Assembly (NCBI RefSeq): GCF_020740795.1
Contig: NC_067286.1
Span: 17,798,350-17,862,349 of the forward strand
Source: Apus apus
Taxonomy: Eukaryota > Chordata > Aves > Apodiformes > Apodidae
Length of the DNA: 64,000 nt
Direction of reading: 5' to 3'
Both the position numbers and the translations under genes were made by a program. This document shows, piece after piece, positions 27,701 through 42,700 of the stretch (positions within the stretch are counted from its first letter, which is position 1; the number at the start of each line of letters is the position of its first letter). The notes below the pieces were generated by a model, which saw nothing but the letters and a program-made list of their open reading frames with translations, had not been told where the DNA came from and searched no databases.

Positions 27701-30700
27701 GTTAATGGGAGGCTAAGTTGCACGGGCAAACCTCAGAATCCTGCAGGTATGTGTCTGATATGATTTACTTAGAAACATTTTTTCTCCCCCCATGTTGTAA
27801 AATTTCTACTTCTCAATCTCCTCAATGTTTGTTTTTCTTCCTTTTTCCTAGAAAGCTGTAAAGCTCCTAAGAAGTATATATCATGTTCTGTAAGGTTAGA
27901 AAACAAGTATGGAGCTGCATGTGCCCCCACCTGTCAGATGCTGGCTACTGGAATAGAATGTGTGAGTTTCACAGCTCTGCGATATTTATCCTCTTGAGAA
28001 GGGAAGAATGTTCTAGTTGTTACTTAGAACTTGACTATGTTTCTTCTAGTGAAATAAAAGAAGATATTTCTTCAATATGATTCAGTTAAACATCAAAGTT
28101 CTTTCCACAGATTGTGGACACAAATTACATATATTCAATACATGAGTAAAGAATTAAATCTCATTAATTGATTAATTAATTTCTATTAAATGAATGAAAC
28201 CAAAATCCATTACAGATTCTTAACTACATGGCTATTACATCTGGCTCATGTACTCCATAGCTGGAAACTGGTAGAATATGTGGTTTATGTTTCCTGTTCT
28301 ATTCTTTCCAAACTATCTGCTGCTGATAGTCACAGAATGCAGGAGACCTAGGCTATGTGAACTTCTGGTCTATCCTGATAGGACTTTCTTACACCTTCAC
28401 ATTAAGGAAGCAGACTAATTGGAAGAACTGTAATAAGCTTCCTTCATATAAAGAAACTTCTGTGGTACTCTGTCTGAAAGATTGGTAGCAAAGAAATATA
28501 CATTTTTCAGAGTCTTAAAGTATGTTTAATACCTCACACAAGCAGTACATCTTACAACTTTAATGAAACTGGTTCAACTGACTAGTATATTAGTACAAGA
28601 AAAATCACAAAACTGAAAGCAAGAAATAGAACTTAGCACAGGCTGATTCTTGACACCATCCACATACAAGAGGAAAAGCATCTCCATTTTTTTTTCGTTT
28701 TTGCAATGTGTTGATCTCTACCAGATACCCACTAAATGCGAATCAGGCTGTGTCTGTGGTGATGGGCTATACGAAAATCTTGATGGTGTGTGTGTTCCAG
28801 CTGAGGAGTGTCCATGTGAATATGGTGGTCTTGCTTATGGAAAAGGTGAACAGATCCAAACTGAATGTGAGATCTGGTAAGAATCACTCAGTTTTCCATT
28901 GCAGAACCTCTGTTTCACTAAACTTGACAACTACAGAACAAAAGCACTTAGTTGACAGGAGAGTAGGAAAGCTGAATGGAAGGAATACAGTGATATAGCA
29001 CAGAGTTGGTAAAGAGAAGCTCGGCATATGACATATATCTATAGATAAAAGAGTCATGGTACTGGCTTCAAGGATAATTTCTGCCATATACATATCCAGC
29101 AATAAGGGCATCCAGTAGGGCCTGTAATTGTAATTTACGCAAGGTCAAGGATTAACACTTAAATAAAGATGAGGGCAGAATCTTCCTTCTTTTCTGTAGA
29201 TAAAGCAACCTCCATAAAAGATTGTTTCCATCCCTTTAGCAGCATTCTCAAAGTAATTTATTTCCTTTCCAGTTACGAATTAAAATTAAAAAAGACCACC
29301 ACCCCCAACACACACAGAACAGTGACATCTGTTCTCATTGAAAGCAAAAATAAACAAGTTTTGTATTTTTTTTCATTTAAAAAAACCAAACCCCACACCA
29401 AAATTTACTTTATTTTCTAGGAAGTTCATAACTTTTAGTTATATTTCTTTTATTAATTTTAACTAGGTCACATTGTACACAAGTCAGTTCAATGGACATC
29501 TGATCTATAAAGGTGCATGAATGAAAAAGCAGTATGTTAAGGTGGTATTTCTTTGAAACCTAAGTATGGTTTCTCTTCTCACTCCTAGCACTTGCACAAA
29601 AGGCAAATGGAAATGTGTTCAGAAATCAAAGTGTTCCTCAACATGTAATCTCTATGGAGAAGGCCACATCACCACTTTTGATGGACAACGTTTTGTGTTT
29701 GATGGCAACTGTGAATACATATTAGCTATGGTAATCTGCCTCTTTGCTGCTTATTTTGGCAGTATTTAGCATCAAGAAATAGCATTATTTAAATGGCTAG
29801 TGAAAATATTCTAGGCAGTATCTAAAACCAATAGCGTGCACTGAATCTTTATGAACACTTAATGTGTTTCTATATATTTTCCTTATTTCAATACTTAAGA
29901 TTAAAATAATTTACTTCTCAAAACACAGGGATTTTTATGCAAATACAACCAATTTTAGATTTAATAACATGTTTAAATAGACACTGATATGTATATATTC
30001 TGTAGCAATCAACTATATATTTCAGGAAGTTATGTTGGTTTGACTACCAGGTCATCACCTCCCAAAACAGGTAGAATTTGAGTCATTACATGCTTAAATT
30101 TTATTTTTCTATGCTTCTATCTTTTAAGTTTGAAGGTTCCAGTTACAGAGTGTACTGGGGTTTTGTGCTTTTTGTAATTTGTGTTGTTTTTTCTGGGGTT
30201 TTTTTTAGGATGGCTGCAGTGTTAGTAGACCTGTTTCCTTTTTCAAAATTGTTACTGAGAATGTCATCTGTGGGAAATCAGGGGTTACATGCTCCAGATC
30301 CATCAGCATTTACCTTGGGGTAAGATTTTCATTCTGCTCTTGTCCAGCTCAGTAACTATTGTAAGCCCCTGTGTGCTTCCTTTTTGGGAGCTTTATTTGT
30401 GTCTTTGCAGTGATGTCTTGTAGTGAAATTATATGCCAAATCTACAACTTCAGTTTTAGTAGGAATTGCCATCAGATGTTTGGGGTTTTTTTTCAATTCT
30501 CATGTCAATGTTTCAGTCCCAAAACTTCTTGCTTGTGTAGAAGCTGTAGAATTTTGAACTTTATTGAATCAGCAGTGAATTGCTTGGCCAAGGGATATTT
30601 TATTTCCCCCCTGCCGTCCCCCACCAAACTCAGAAAAATAATAGTACAAAATTCAGGAAGTCTCATCATGAATGAGGAGCAAAATCTCTCCAAATTTCTC

Positions 30701-33700
30701 TAAGTACAGGTAATATCTGCAATTCAAAATACATCCATATGTTATCCAAGGTAAGTCCCTGAAACTACAGCAATGAGCAGCTGTCCTCCTTCCTACTGCT
30801 GTGTGACAGCTTCTAGAATTAGATAAGTGTTATTGTTCTTGGTTCTATGGGACAATAATGCCCAGTGGTTTCAGTATGGACAGATTCTATCGCAAGGATC
30901 AGCACTCATCTGCCACATTACTGACTAAATGCTGGCAGTTTCAGCTAGTCAGTGGTGTGGTGAAAAAGTTTGTTTGCCTGGGATCCAGTTTCATAAGTGC
31001 ATGCTCCAGACAAACGTTTCTGTTGGTTATCTAGACATAGAAACACAGCAGTATGAGAGGAGTAAAGTTGTAAGAGTACACATGAGAGTGGGAGATGGTA
31101 ATAGAGTTCAAGACTGGAATTATTTTCCCTGTAACTTTTGAATTATTCTTAGGAATATATTAAAACATACTTCTTCTACTATGCTGGCTGAATGTAGATA
31201 TATTATTTCCACAAAATGAAGTTGGACTGCTAGCACACCTAACAGTGAAGATGGAATAATGACAGATATTTTTGTTTATTGTAAAGTTTTACATATGCAT
31301 AAGAAAATAATTCTGAGGGGGTAAAAAAGCCTTGTAAAATAAAATCATGGAACTTAATCCCACTGTCTATGTCGCTGATCAAGATATTAAACAGTACTGG
31401 TCCCAGTACAGACCCCTGAGGAAACCACTCATTAGTGATCTCCATCTGGACTTTGAGCTCTTGACCACTGCTCTTTGGCTACAGTAGTCCTTTCTACTGT
31501 TTTTAAAAACGAGTGCAATGCTTCCCTTTTTCCAGTCTTTGGGGACTTCAGCTAACTGCCATGACTTTTCAAAAATAAGTGGAAATGTCATGACAGTCCA
31601 CAGTAGCACAGCATCTGATCTTCAGCAGTGTGGCACAGAATAAGGAAAATACAGAAACTTGGTAAGTTATGATATCCAGATCAATTTTCTTCCAGAATTT
31701 GACATTTATATTGCGAGATGAAACCTTCAGTATTTCTGGAGAAAATCCTGGCGTACAATATAAGGTGAAAAATAATGCCCTTCACCTGATGTTTGACATT
31801 ATTATCCCAGGAAAATACAACATGACCCTCATCTGGAATAAGCATATGAATTTTTTCATCAAGATCTCCAGAGAATCACAGGTATTATGAAATAACTTCC
31901 TCAGTAAACTGTCCTTCAATTCTGATTGAACTGCACATTTGATGACAGTTGTCTTGACTCTACAATGGCAAAGGTTTTTCAGAGATGCTACTAGCAATTC
32001 ACTCACGTCATTATCTCCAAAACAACATAGATTTTCACTAGAGGCTGATTTTTAAGTGATCATCCTACTACACTTGGGATTTTTTTTAGATAATGCTTGT
32101 ATTTTATACAACTGCATACTTGAATTTGATCTCTAACAATGAAAGTTTACAATTTTATACATTCATCCGCTGATGAACAGAATCTCGTGTGGAAGACACT
32201 AGAATGCATGAGAGAGTATTTGTAGATCACATTCACTACTAAAAACCAGGAAATTGTCAAAAGGGAAGAAACTTATCAAAAGGGAAGGCGAGTATCTGCA
32301 ACTGACTGAACTGACATTGCTGCTTTGATTTAATCTAGGAAACTATATGCGGTTTGTGTGGGAACTATAATGGCAATATGAAGGATGACTTTGAAACTCG
32401 AAGCAAGTATGTGGCCTCAAATGAATTAGAGTTTGTAAATTCTTGGAGAGAGAATCCTCTCTGTGGGGATGTCTACTTTGTAGTGGACCCCTGCAGCAAG
32501 AACCCTTATCGTAAAGCATGGGCAGAAAAGACATGTTCCATCATCAACAGCCAAGTATTTTCTGCCTGTCACAATAAGGTAAGAGTTGATTTGGTCTCCT
32601 TTTTATTTATAGGCATAACCTGTATTCTTCCAAAATGCTCACACTCCAACGCCTGATCTTCATTTCCCAAAAAACATTTTAATAAAATATTTATTAAATG
32701 TTTTATGGCTTTCATTTATGTTAATCGTCATCCTTTCTTGTTTGTACTTCACCAGCCCTTTTGTAAGAACAAAAGGTAAGTATGGCATTGACTACTTAGT
32801 TAAAATTATCAGAGTGAAAAAAAGAATTAAGACATAAGTATCAGAAGTTAAGCAGTCCATTGATGATGCCTGGTATCAGAAGTTAAGCAGTCCATTGATG
32901 ATAACTGATACCGATCAATTCACTGCTTACTCTTTTGAAACCATTTAGCCTTTACTAGAAAATCAAACTTAGAAAAGCCTGAAAACCCTTGTTCTCACCA
33001 GTTATTGACTGGCATTACTTAAGAATATTGCAAGGTTTATCAGAACCAGGCCTTCTGAAGGAAAATCTCTGCATTCAGTAGGTGAAAACAAGGGACCAGT
33101 GTGGATAATGCTGCAGAGCTCATGCGTATCTATGGAAGGCTGACAAACTTGTGCCTGAATGGATGTATGGATTTGGGGGATTTTTTTAGCTGACTAAACA
33201 GAATATATTCAGGACTAGTATGAATTTAGAAATACTTATCTGGCAAAACAGAATCAGTTTGTATTGTTGATGAGGAGACACCTCCGTTCTTCCTATAAAG
33301 AATCCTATGAAGTGGTACTGTAATTGCTTTGATAAGTGTTCAGAGGAAATACTTTTCACTCTCATGTAATGGAACATGTATTGTTTAATCCAGGGAAAAA
33401 CACCTTCTTAGCAAATAGGCACAAAAGAATCCTAGGAAATGTGTTACTTTATTTTCCAATGCAGGTGAACCGTATGCCCTATTATGAAGCCTGTGTTCGA
33501 GACTCTTGTGGTTGTGACATTGGAGGGGACTGTGAATGCATGTGTGATGCCATTGCAGTGTATGCCCTGGCATGCTTAGATAAAGGTATCTGCATTGACT
33601 GGAGGACCCCTGAGTTCTGCCGTAAGTTTCTTTAAGCTCTCTCTAAACAGGTATTATTGTTACTGTGAGTATATCAATATGACAACATATGTAATGGCTT

Positions 33701-36700
33701 AATAAGCCTCACCTAAGTTGCATTTTCTCTCAGGGCAAACAGTTTACTTCAGTCACCCAGATTCTGAACTCCGTAGTTTTCATTTGTGCTAAATTAACCA
33801 AAATATTATTTCTCTTTTCACCATGGAGTAATGAGAGAGAAAATACTGTGATCACAGAAGGCAGACTATTTCTTCTGCTGCTACAGGATAGTGAGCTGTC
33901 AGTTTGTCAGCAGAGGGAGCACAAAATCGTAAAAAAGTAGGTTTTATTTTAGCAATGATGAAATAGTCTTTTGTGTGGATGTCAAGAAAAGAAAGACAGT
34001 TGTGTTGGCTTCAACACTCTAAAACAGGAAAAAGATATCAAGGTCTTTCAGAACACCACATATGGAGGAAAGAAAGAGGATAAGTGTGTTATAAATCAAC
34101 AGTAATGTCATCTTTGGTGGTTTCTTTTCAGCCTTTTGCTATGTTATACATTAATAATTGTGAAAATGCCTGTATAGTGCATTTGCAAAAAAGAAACTAA
34201 CCTCACTGGAGCATAAATGGCAATTTACATCAGAAGCTAACAACTTCAGTGACAAAATTTTTTATTCAAACTGTTTATTAATTCTGTCCTCCGTTTAGTA
34301 GTTTGAAAATAACATGCCATTAATTTGAAAAATTCTGATTGCTCTCTTGCTTCTACCTTTTTTAGCTGTCTATTGTGAGTATTATAATTCTCACAAAAAA
34401 ACAGGAAGTGGTGATGTTTATTCATATGGCTACAACAATGAGAACTGCATCTGGCATTACAGGCCTTGTAATTGTCCAAATCAAAACTACAAATACGTCA
34501 ACATTGAAGGTAATAGCCTATACTAGTGTAAACCAGGAAACAGCAACAGTAATTATTTTCAATTGTTTTTTTTTTTCTTATCAGTCATACCACAGTTAAA
34601 TAACAGTATTCTAATTGATGCTATCTTTGAAGCAGTTTTGCTGATCTTGACCTTACTACAGCTGTTCCAAATACATTAAAAAAATTCAGCACCTGTACTG
34701 CATCTAGTTTTATCTTGAGCTCAGCCTATCCTGAAGAGAAATTCTGACTTGCACTAAATCAAAAGAATACGCTGTACTTAGGTAAGAAAGTGTGGAGAGA
34801 GCAGTTAATATTTTTATTAGACAAATTTATATGTCATGAGGATGACACTAGAAATGCCTACCATGTATAGGTGATGTTGCAATCAATACAATTTTTAATA
34901 ACAGAAGTGAAAGACCTTAGACTATAAACACTATAAATTAAATGCTGTTCTCTGAGAAATATAAGACAAACTTCTACTTTCTCCAGGCTGTTATAACTGC
35001 TCTTATAATGAATACTTCGACTATGAGAAGGAAAGATGTATGCCATGTGGTAAGCAGCAACCTATATACTCATTCTATTTCTCTAAAGTGACTGGAAAAT
35101 TATACTAAAACATTTGTGTATTCTCAAAGAAAGTATTTTTTCCTAGTAGTTCTCAATTACTAATGAGTGCTCACCCAAACATAACTTTCATTTTAAATAA
35201 CCATATTATTGTACTGCTAGTATGCAAAAACTTCCATTTCATAGAATCATGGAACGGTTTGAGTTGGGAGGGACCTTATAAATAATCGAGATCCAACCGC
35301 CCGGCACTGGCAGGGACACCTCTTACTAGATCAGGTTCCACAGATCCCCATCCAAAGTGGCATTGAATACTTCCAGGGATGGGGCTTCCACAGCTTCCCT
35401 GGGCAACCTGTTCCAGTGTCTCACCAGCTTCATAATGAAGCATCTCCTCCTAATGTCTAAGCTAAATCTCCCTCTTCCAGTTTTGATCCTCCTTGTCCTT
35501 TCACTACACACCCTGGTAAAAAGTCCCTCCCCAGCTTTCCTGTGGCCCCTTCAGGTACTGGAAAGTACTCTAAGGTCTCCCTGGAACCTTTTCGTCTCCA
35601 GGCTGAACAACCCCAACTCTCAGCCTGTCTTCATAGGAGAGGTGCTCCAGCCCTCTGATCACCTTCATGGCCCTCCTCTGGACTTGGTCCAGGAGCTCCA
35701 TATCCTTATCCATATCCTGGGTGCTGTTGGTGGACCCAGAACTGGACACAGTATTCCAGGTGGGGTTTCATGAGAATGAAGTACATGGGGCAGGCCCTTG
35801 ACCTGCTGGGCACACTTCTTCTGATGCAGCCCAGGACTCAGTTGGCTTTCTGGGCTGCAAGCACACATTTTCGGCCCATGTTATGCTTCTCATCCACCAT
35901 CAGCCCCAAGTCCTTCTCCTCAGGGCTGTTCTGAATCCATTCTCCACTCAGTCTATATTTGTGCATGGGATTTCCCCAAGCCAGGTGCAGAACCTTGCAC
36001 TTGGCCTTGTAGAACTTCATGAAGATGGCAGGAGCCCACCTCTCAATCCTGTCAAGGTCTCTCTGGATGGCATCCCTTTCCTCCAGCACATCAACCTCAC
36101 CACACAGTTTGGTGTCATCAGCAAACTTGCTGAGGTTGCTCTCGATACCACTCTCCATGTCACTGACAAAGACATTAAATAGCACTGGTCTGAGTACTGA
36201 CCTTTGGGGAACAGCACTGGTCACTGTTCTATATCTGGACATCGAGCCATTGATCTTTGAGTGCGACTATCCAGCCAACTACTTACCCATTAAGTCGTCC
36301 ATCCATCAAATCCATATCATTCCAGTTTAGATACCAGGATGTCATGCAGAACAGTGTCAAAAGCTTTGCACAGGTCCAGGTAGATAACCTTGTTTGCTCT
36401 TTGTCCACTGATGCTGCTACTCCATCATAAAAGGCCACCAGATTAGTCAGGCAGGATTTGCCCCTGCTGAAGCCATGTTGGCTGTCACCAACCACCCCTT
36501 AGTTTTCCATGTGTCTTAGCAGAGCCTTCAGGAGGACCTGCTCCATGATCTTGCACAGAAGTGAGACTGACTGGCCTCTAGTTCCCTATGTCTTCCTTTT
36601 TCCCCTTTTTAAAAATGGGAGTTGTTTCCCCTTTTCCCGTCAGTGGAAACTTAGCCAGACTGCCAATTCTTTTCAAATATGACGGACAATGGCTTCGCAA

Positions 36701-39700
36701 CTTCAACAGCCAGTTCCTTTAGGGGCCATGGATTAATCCCATCAGGTCACGTGGACTTATATACTTCCATATCCTTCAGATGGTCACAAACCTGCTCTTC
36801 GCCTACAGTGGGGAGATCTTCCTTTTCACAGTTCATGCCTTTGCCTTCTCTAACTTGGATGTTGTGATCAGAGCCTTTGCTGGTGGAGACTGAGGCAAAA
36901 TAGTCATTGAGTACCTCAGCCTTCTCTATGGCCTGCATGACCAGGTCTCCAGTTTCCTTCTGAAGTGGGTCCACATTTTCCTTTGTCTTCCTCTTATTGC
37001 TGACATACCCATAGAACTTTTCTTGTTGCCCTTAGCATCCCAAGCCAAGTTCAATTCTCTCCATGCTTTGGCCTTCCTTACCTGCTTCATTGCTTCTTTG
37101 TCCACTTGTCTGTATTACCCCCCTGATTTTGCTTTCTGTAAACCTTGCTTTTACATTTAACTGTGTCCAGGAGCTCCTTGCTCATCCATACAGGCCTTCT
37201 GGCTCTCCTGCCTGCCTTCTTCTTCACTGGGACACATAGCTCCTGGGCATGGAGAAGGTGATCCTTGAATATGGACCAGCATACATGGGCTCCCCTCCAG
37301 GGCTTTGCCCCACAGTACCCTGCCAAGCAGATCCTTGAAGAGACTAAAATCTGCTCTCTTGGGATCAAGGGTAGTGAGCTTGCTTTGCTCCTTCCTCGCT
37401 GCCCTAAGGACCCTTAATTCAACCATGTCATGGTCACTGCAGCTTAGTCTCCCATTAAATTTCACATCATCAACATAATTTCACATCATTTAAAGGAGGA
37501 AGTTGTCACCAATGCACTCCAGGAACTTCCTGGATTGCTGCTGCTTTGCTGTGTTGTCCCTCCAGCAGGTATAAGGGTGGTTGAAATCCTCCATGAGAAC
37601 TGGGGTTTGTGAGAGTGAAATTGCTCCTGTCTGTCTATACAGAGCCTCATCCTCTTAATCATTCTGGTTGGGTGGCCTGTAGCAGACCTACATTATGATA
37701 TCTCCTGCCCCTGTCTTCCCTTTAACCCTGTCCCATAAGGTCTCAATCAACTTCTCTTCCATCCCCAGGTAGAGCTCCAGGGACTCCAGCTGGTCATTGA
37801 TGCACAGGGAGACACCCCCTCCTCTTCTGCTCTGCCTGTTCTTCCTAAACAGCTGGTACCCAATCATCCCCACACTCCAGTCACAGGAGTCATCCCACCA
37901 CATCTCAGTGATACCAACAATGTCATAGCCCTGCAGGCATGCTCACATCTGCAGTTCCTCTTGTTTATTCCCATGCTCTGTGCATTCACAAAGAGGCATC
38001 TAAGATGGGCCCCCTTCAAAGCAGTCATGCTGGCATGGATTACATTTTGCAGTTCAGATGCTTTCCTGTTGTCTTGCAATCCTCCTGCAGGCCCTGGGCA
38101 TCTGTTACTGGCTCTGTCCTCAAGGTGATGGGTATGGGATGAGTTGAGGGTTCCCTCCCCCAGCATCACCAGTTTAAAGCCCTCCTAACTAAATTGGCCA
38201 GCCTCTGGCCAAAGACTCTCTCCCTTTCTCAGATAAGTGAAGCCCATCAGCCCCAAGAGACCAGGTTTTTCAGAGTCCTGTGGTCTATGGAACTGAAGCC
38301 CTGTAACTGAAGCACCACTCGTGTAACCTTTTGTTGACTTTTCCATTTAGGTCTGTCTTTTCCAGGCCTTTCCATTTGACTGGAAGGACTGATGAAAACA
38401 CTACCTGTGCTTGAGCCCTTCACCACCTCTCTCAGTGCTCTGTAGTCTTTCCTGATAGTCTTCAGGTTACTCCTGTTTTGTAAATAAGGGAATTAGAAGG
38501 ACTAATTAAAAGAAGGATTAGGGTAGGGAATGCTATAGTGAAGCTGGATGATCCTGGTTGATTTTAATTAGCAACATGGAAAGTTATGCACATTGTAGCT
38601 GTGAATACTTTTCAAAATGTGAGTCTTCCTGAAAGTATATTGGTGTTCTGATGTGCATGAGGGGCTGCCTCAGCAGATCTGTGCTTCTTGGGTATATGCA
38701 TCACCTTTCATTAAAAAAGATAACATATACAAGAGAATCATACCTAGCTAATGGACTCGACTTAGCAAATATCTTTTTAGATATATATATATTTTTAATT
38801 ACTTTAAGTTCAAGTTCATTACCATATGTTTTACTTCTTTGAAAACCTATCTTTATTTAACAATGTTTTGGATAGACTAACTGCATAGTTTGTATTTTAA
38901 TGCCAATGTAAATAATTAAAGTACAATTTTTCTCATATTAAAGAATTCTATCTTATGTAATTAGGATCTCAGTTAGAGATCTCTATTCACTTTTCCATTA
39001 TCCCTGGAAAGTGAGGTGCTCTTAAGCATAAAAATCAAAAGAAAGTTACCAAAAACCTACTTGTGTTCATTATTAATCTGAGATGTATTTATTCCATAGT
39101 CTTTGTTTAACTCCTTTGATGTGAAGTTTACTACTGAAATCTGTAATATTAAGCCTTTTCAGGAATATCTCACTGATTAACACAATCCTCTTAATTCAAT
39201 CTGAAATTTGCTTTATTTGGAATATTTTAATATGCTTTCATTCACAAACATAACCTTTACTCAACAGGAGATGAAAGCGCTAGTACCACACCTGAAGCAT
39301 CTCCACCTTCAACAGGTTAGTTTATGTAGTTGACAAACCAGTACTTACATGCTGATATGTGTCCTGGTTTGTGTTTACGAGGTAAGTAATACCTCACATA
39401 CGTTTTTTGCATCATATAGTATTGTTACCAGTTTCACATCCCTTAGAAGTAACTTGGTATCATAATTACCACCAAAAAAAATCAGATAAATATCTGTTAG
39501 ACATCTAAAGAAAAAACAAACAAACAAACAAAAAACCCCAACACAACAAAACTGAGAGAACAGCGTAACCTGAGTATACTCAGGCACTTCCAAATAACAA
39601 TATGAAGTATCTTTGTTAGTAAATAAGGACTTCTGTCTTGTTTCTGGTGAACAATGGAATCAGGGGTCTGTAGTGGGACCAGTACTGTTTAATATATTCA

Positions 39701-42700
39701 TCAGTGACATAAACAGTGGGATTAAGTGCACCCTCAGCAAGTTCATGGATGACATCAAGCTGAGTGGTGCAGCTGAGCCACTTGAAGAACAGCATGCCAT
39801 TCAGAGGAACCTGGACAAACTCAAGAACTGGGCACAGGTGAACCTCATGGGGTTCAGCAAGGCCAAGCACAAGGTTCTGCACCTGGGTTGGGACAACCCC
39901 CAGTATCAATTCAGGCTGGGGGATGAAGAGATTGAGAACAGCCTTGTGGAGAAGGAGCTGGGGGTACTAGTGGATGAAAAACCGAACGTGAGCCATCCAT
40001 GCGTGCTTGAAGCCCACAAAAACAACTGTATCCTGGGCTGCATCAAAGAAGCATGAGCCAGCAGGTAGAAGGAGGTAATTTTGTCCTTCTACTCCACTCT
40101 GGTGAGACCCCACCTGTAGTACTGCATCCAGCTCTGCAGTCCTCAGTGCTCCATGAACTAGTTGAAGATATCCCTGTTCATTGCAGGGAGTTGGACTAGA
40201 TGACCTTTAAAGGTCCCTACCAATACAAACTATTTTATGATGTACAAAATCCCACAAAATTTCATCACAGTTCATAGTGGTGTCTGGCCATATAACACTT
40301 TGACCATTTCAGAAGGCCTTCAAGGAAATGTATGACTGAGTCTACCAAAGCCCTACAGCCTGATCCAGGAAAGGAATCTATATTGCACCCATCTTTGTTA
40401 GAAATTTCGCTTATTTCCCTGAAGACTAATGGTATTGGGAAAAAGTTACACAGTTGACTGTCTGAACAATAAAATGTAATTCCATCTCTGCTGGTATGCA
40501 TAAGTATTTATGCCAAATTTGCTTTAAAGTGATTAAGAATTATGTGTAATACTTTTGCATGAACTCCTGTTTAATCTATTCACTCACAAAATAGCAAAGG
40601 ATTAGACAGATAACTTCTCTCAAATGTTTAGGCTAATAGGTAATGTTTTCTAACAGTAGTTACTACTAATAGTTGTTAATATAGTGTTTTCACTTCAAAA
40701 TAATTTTCAGTTTACATAGGTGTATTATAAATACATTGCCATGTGCTATTTTTTATCCTTTGATTTTTAAATTTTTCTTCTTATTCACAACAGTGCAGCC
40801 TAAAGTAACAAGAAGCTCTATCACAAGTACTCTACCAAAAGTACCTAGTATTTCTTCTTCTGCAGCTATTATATCTCCTCAGACTACAAATCCAACAATA
40901 GCCTCAAAAATCACAGCATCACCTCATGTCACAATGAAGTCAACAACTGGTAGGTTTTTAGTGTTACTGTCTAAAATAAATCATGCTGAACCTACTCTAC
41001 ACACAGTTGAGATGGTTGCTCCACTAGGAAAGCATTGCAAGCTCTCTCAACATCCAAGCATAAGACTCCAAAGCATGAAGCAGGCTTCCAGAAGGGAGTT
41101 TTGTAAACCAGAAATGCTCAGACATGCAGATTGACATTATGTAGAAAAAGAAAGGATATAGTCAGTTAAAAATACAACCAAACCACTTGTGTGAATCAGC
41201 TGAGAAACACATCAGAAGTTTTTTTTAAGCAGTGAGTCAGCTCAGCTCCAGTTGGATTTATTATCTCAGCCTCTTTTCCACTGATTATGCAGTCATATCC
41301 AAGGAGCACCCAACCTATTAGCTAATAATATAAGCAGGCTCCAAAGCATAATCACACAAGCTTTGTGCAGCAGCTTTGTCTAGGATTCTGGAGTCCTGCT
41401 CTCAGGAGGATGACTCCTCTAATATAAATTACTTTCTGATTCTATTGTGGAGAGGCATAATAACATGTAGCTTCCCACCAACATGCACTTCAACTAATAG
41501 ACTAGACTAAGGTTATCAGAGAAAGAAGAGTTAAAAAGAGGTCCCACAGGAGCCAAAGCACAACTTCAAAGGCTGCCATTGTGACAAATTTGTGCACTGG
41601 GACAAGGAAAGTCGTATAGTATTATATTATTTAGTTGAAAAGCTGAAACTAGCTGATTTGGAGCATAAGAATAGCCAATGAAATTGTCATTTTGGGAAAG
41701 CCCTTACAGACTTCAGCCAATAAGTGACAAAAAAGCTAACTTCTCTAGAAAAATTATATCAAAAATAATATAATACAGGAAAAAAATACAGAAAATGAGA
41801 ACAAAGAAATATATTTGACAATAGAAAACAAGTAAGAGTAGAGAAAGATTTGGCAAGCTTATAATAACATTAATACAAACATTTGTGAAAAAGGTATCTC
41901 CAGGATATGGGTAGCTACTTCATAATTAATCTATTTTAATTTATTCAATGAATTGATTAGTCACATTATATTATTTACCTTTACTCCAAAAGAACATATG
42001 ACATCAATTTTTACCACACCAAACATGACTACAACCATTACTACCCCTTCCATAACTATCTCTACAAGAAGAACTGTTACTACCAAACCAACGCATACAC
42101 CTGTTACCTCAACTCCTGCTTCAATAGAGATGGAATAAGGTTCACCACACCACCCTTCAAGACCACTATCAAAAAGGAAATTACAACCACCTCAATACCT
42201 ACTCAAACCACCATATCTCAGATCTCAACTTTCAGCAAGCCTAAACAAACAACAGTAGGTAAATACCACTTTTTGATATCTGCCAGGTGAAGCCATCACT
42301 CACAAGACACATGTCAATGTATTCCTTATTAAAACCCCAAACATTCTTACTACTTTCCTTAACATTGCAAATAGATAAGAAAGGACATGAATAACTGAAG
42401 AACTGTGATAAAAATGGAAATTTATGCATCTTGCTAATGGAGAAAGTACATGACATCCAAATATCATCTTAAACCTAACATTTCTATTCAAGGCCATACC
42501 CTACACTTTCTTCAAATTTAGGCAAAATCTCTATGCTTTGAAGCATGTTTTTGAAAATTCACAGATGTGTTCCCCATAGTAATAGTAACAGATTCTCCTG
42601 AAAAGAAATGTTAAAAAAAGGAAATCATCCTTTGGGATGTCAGCTACTCCATATGCCAAAAAGGACAATCTCTGAGTCTGTACGGCCATGGGAATTACTA

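Larger units (their letters stand above)
25526..34986. other. MUC6 introns 16-26, gaps over 300 bases
   Basis: The long introns are 25526-26416, 26667-27693, 27962-28724, 28877-29588, 29731-30208, 30320-31695, 31882-32338, 32579-33464, 33622-34365 and 34510-34986. They hold one CR1 fragment (31345-31620) and a 35-base tandem duplication at about 32839-32902. Nothing else is recognisable. Confidence 0.55.
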
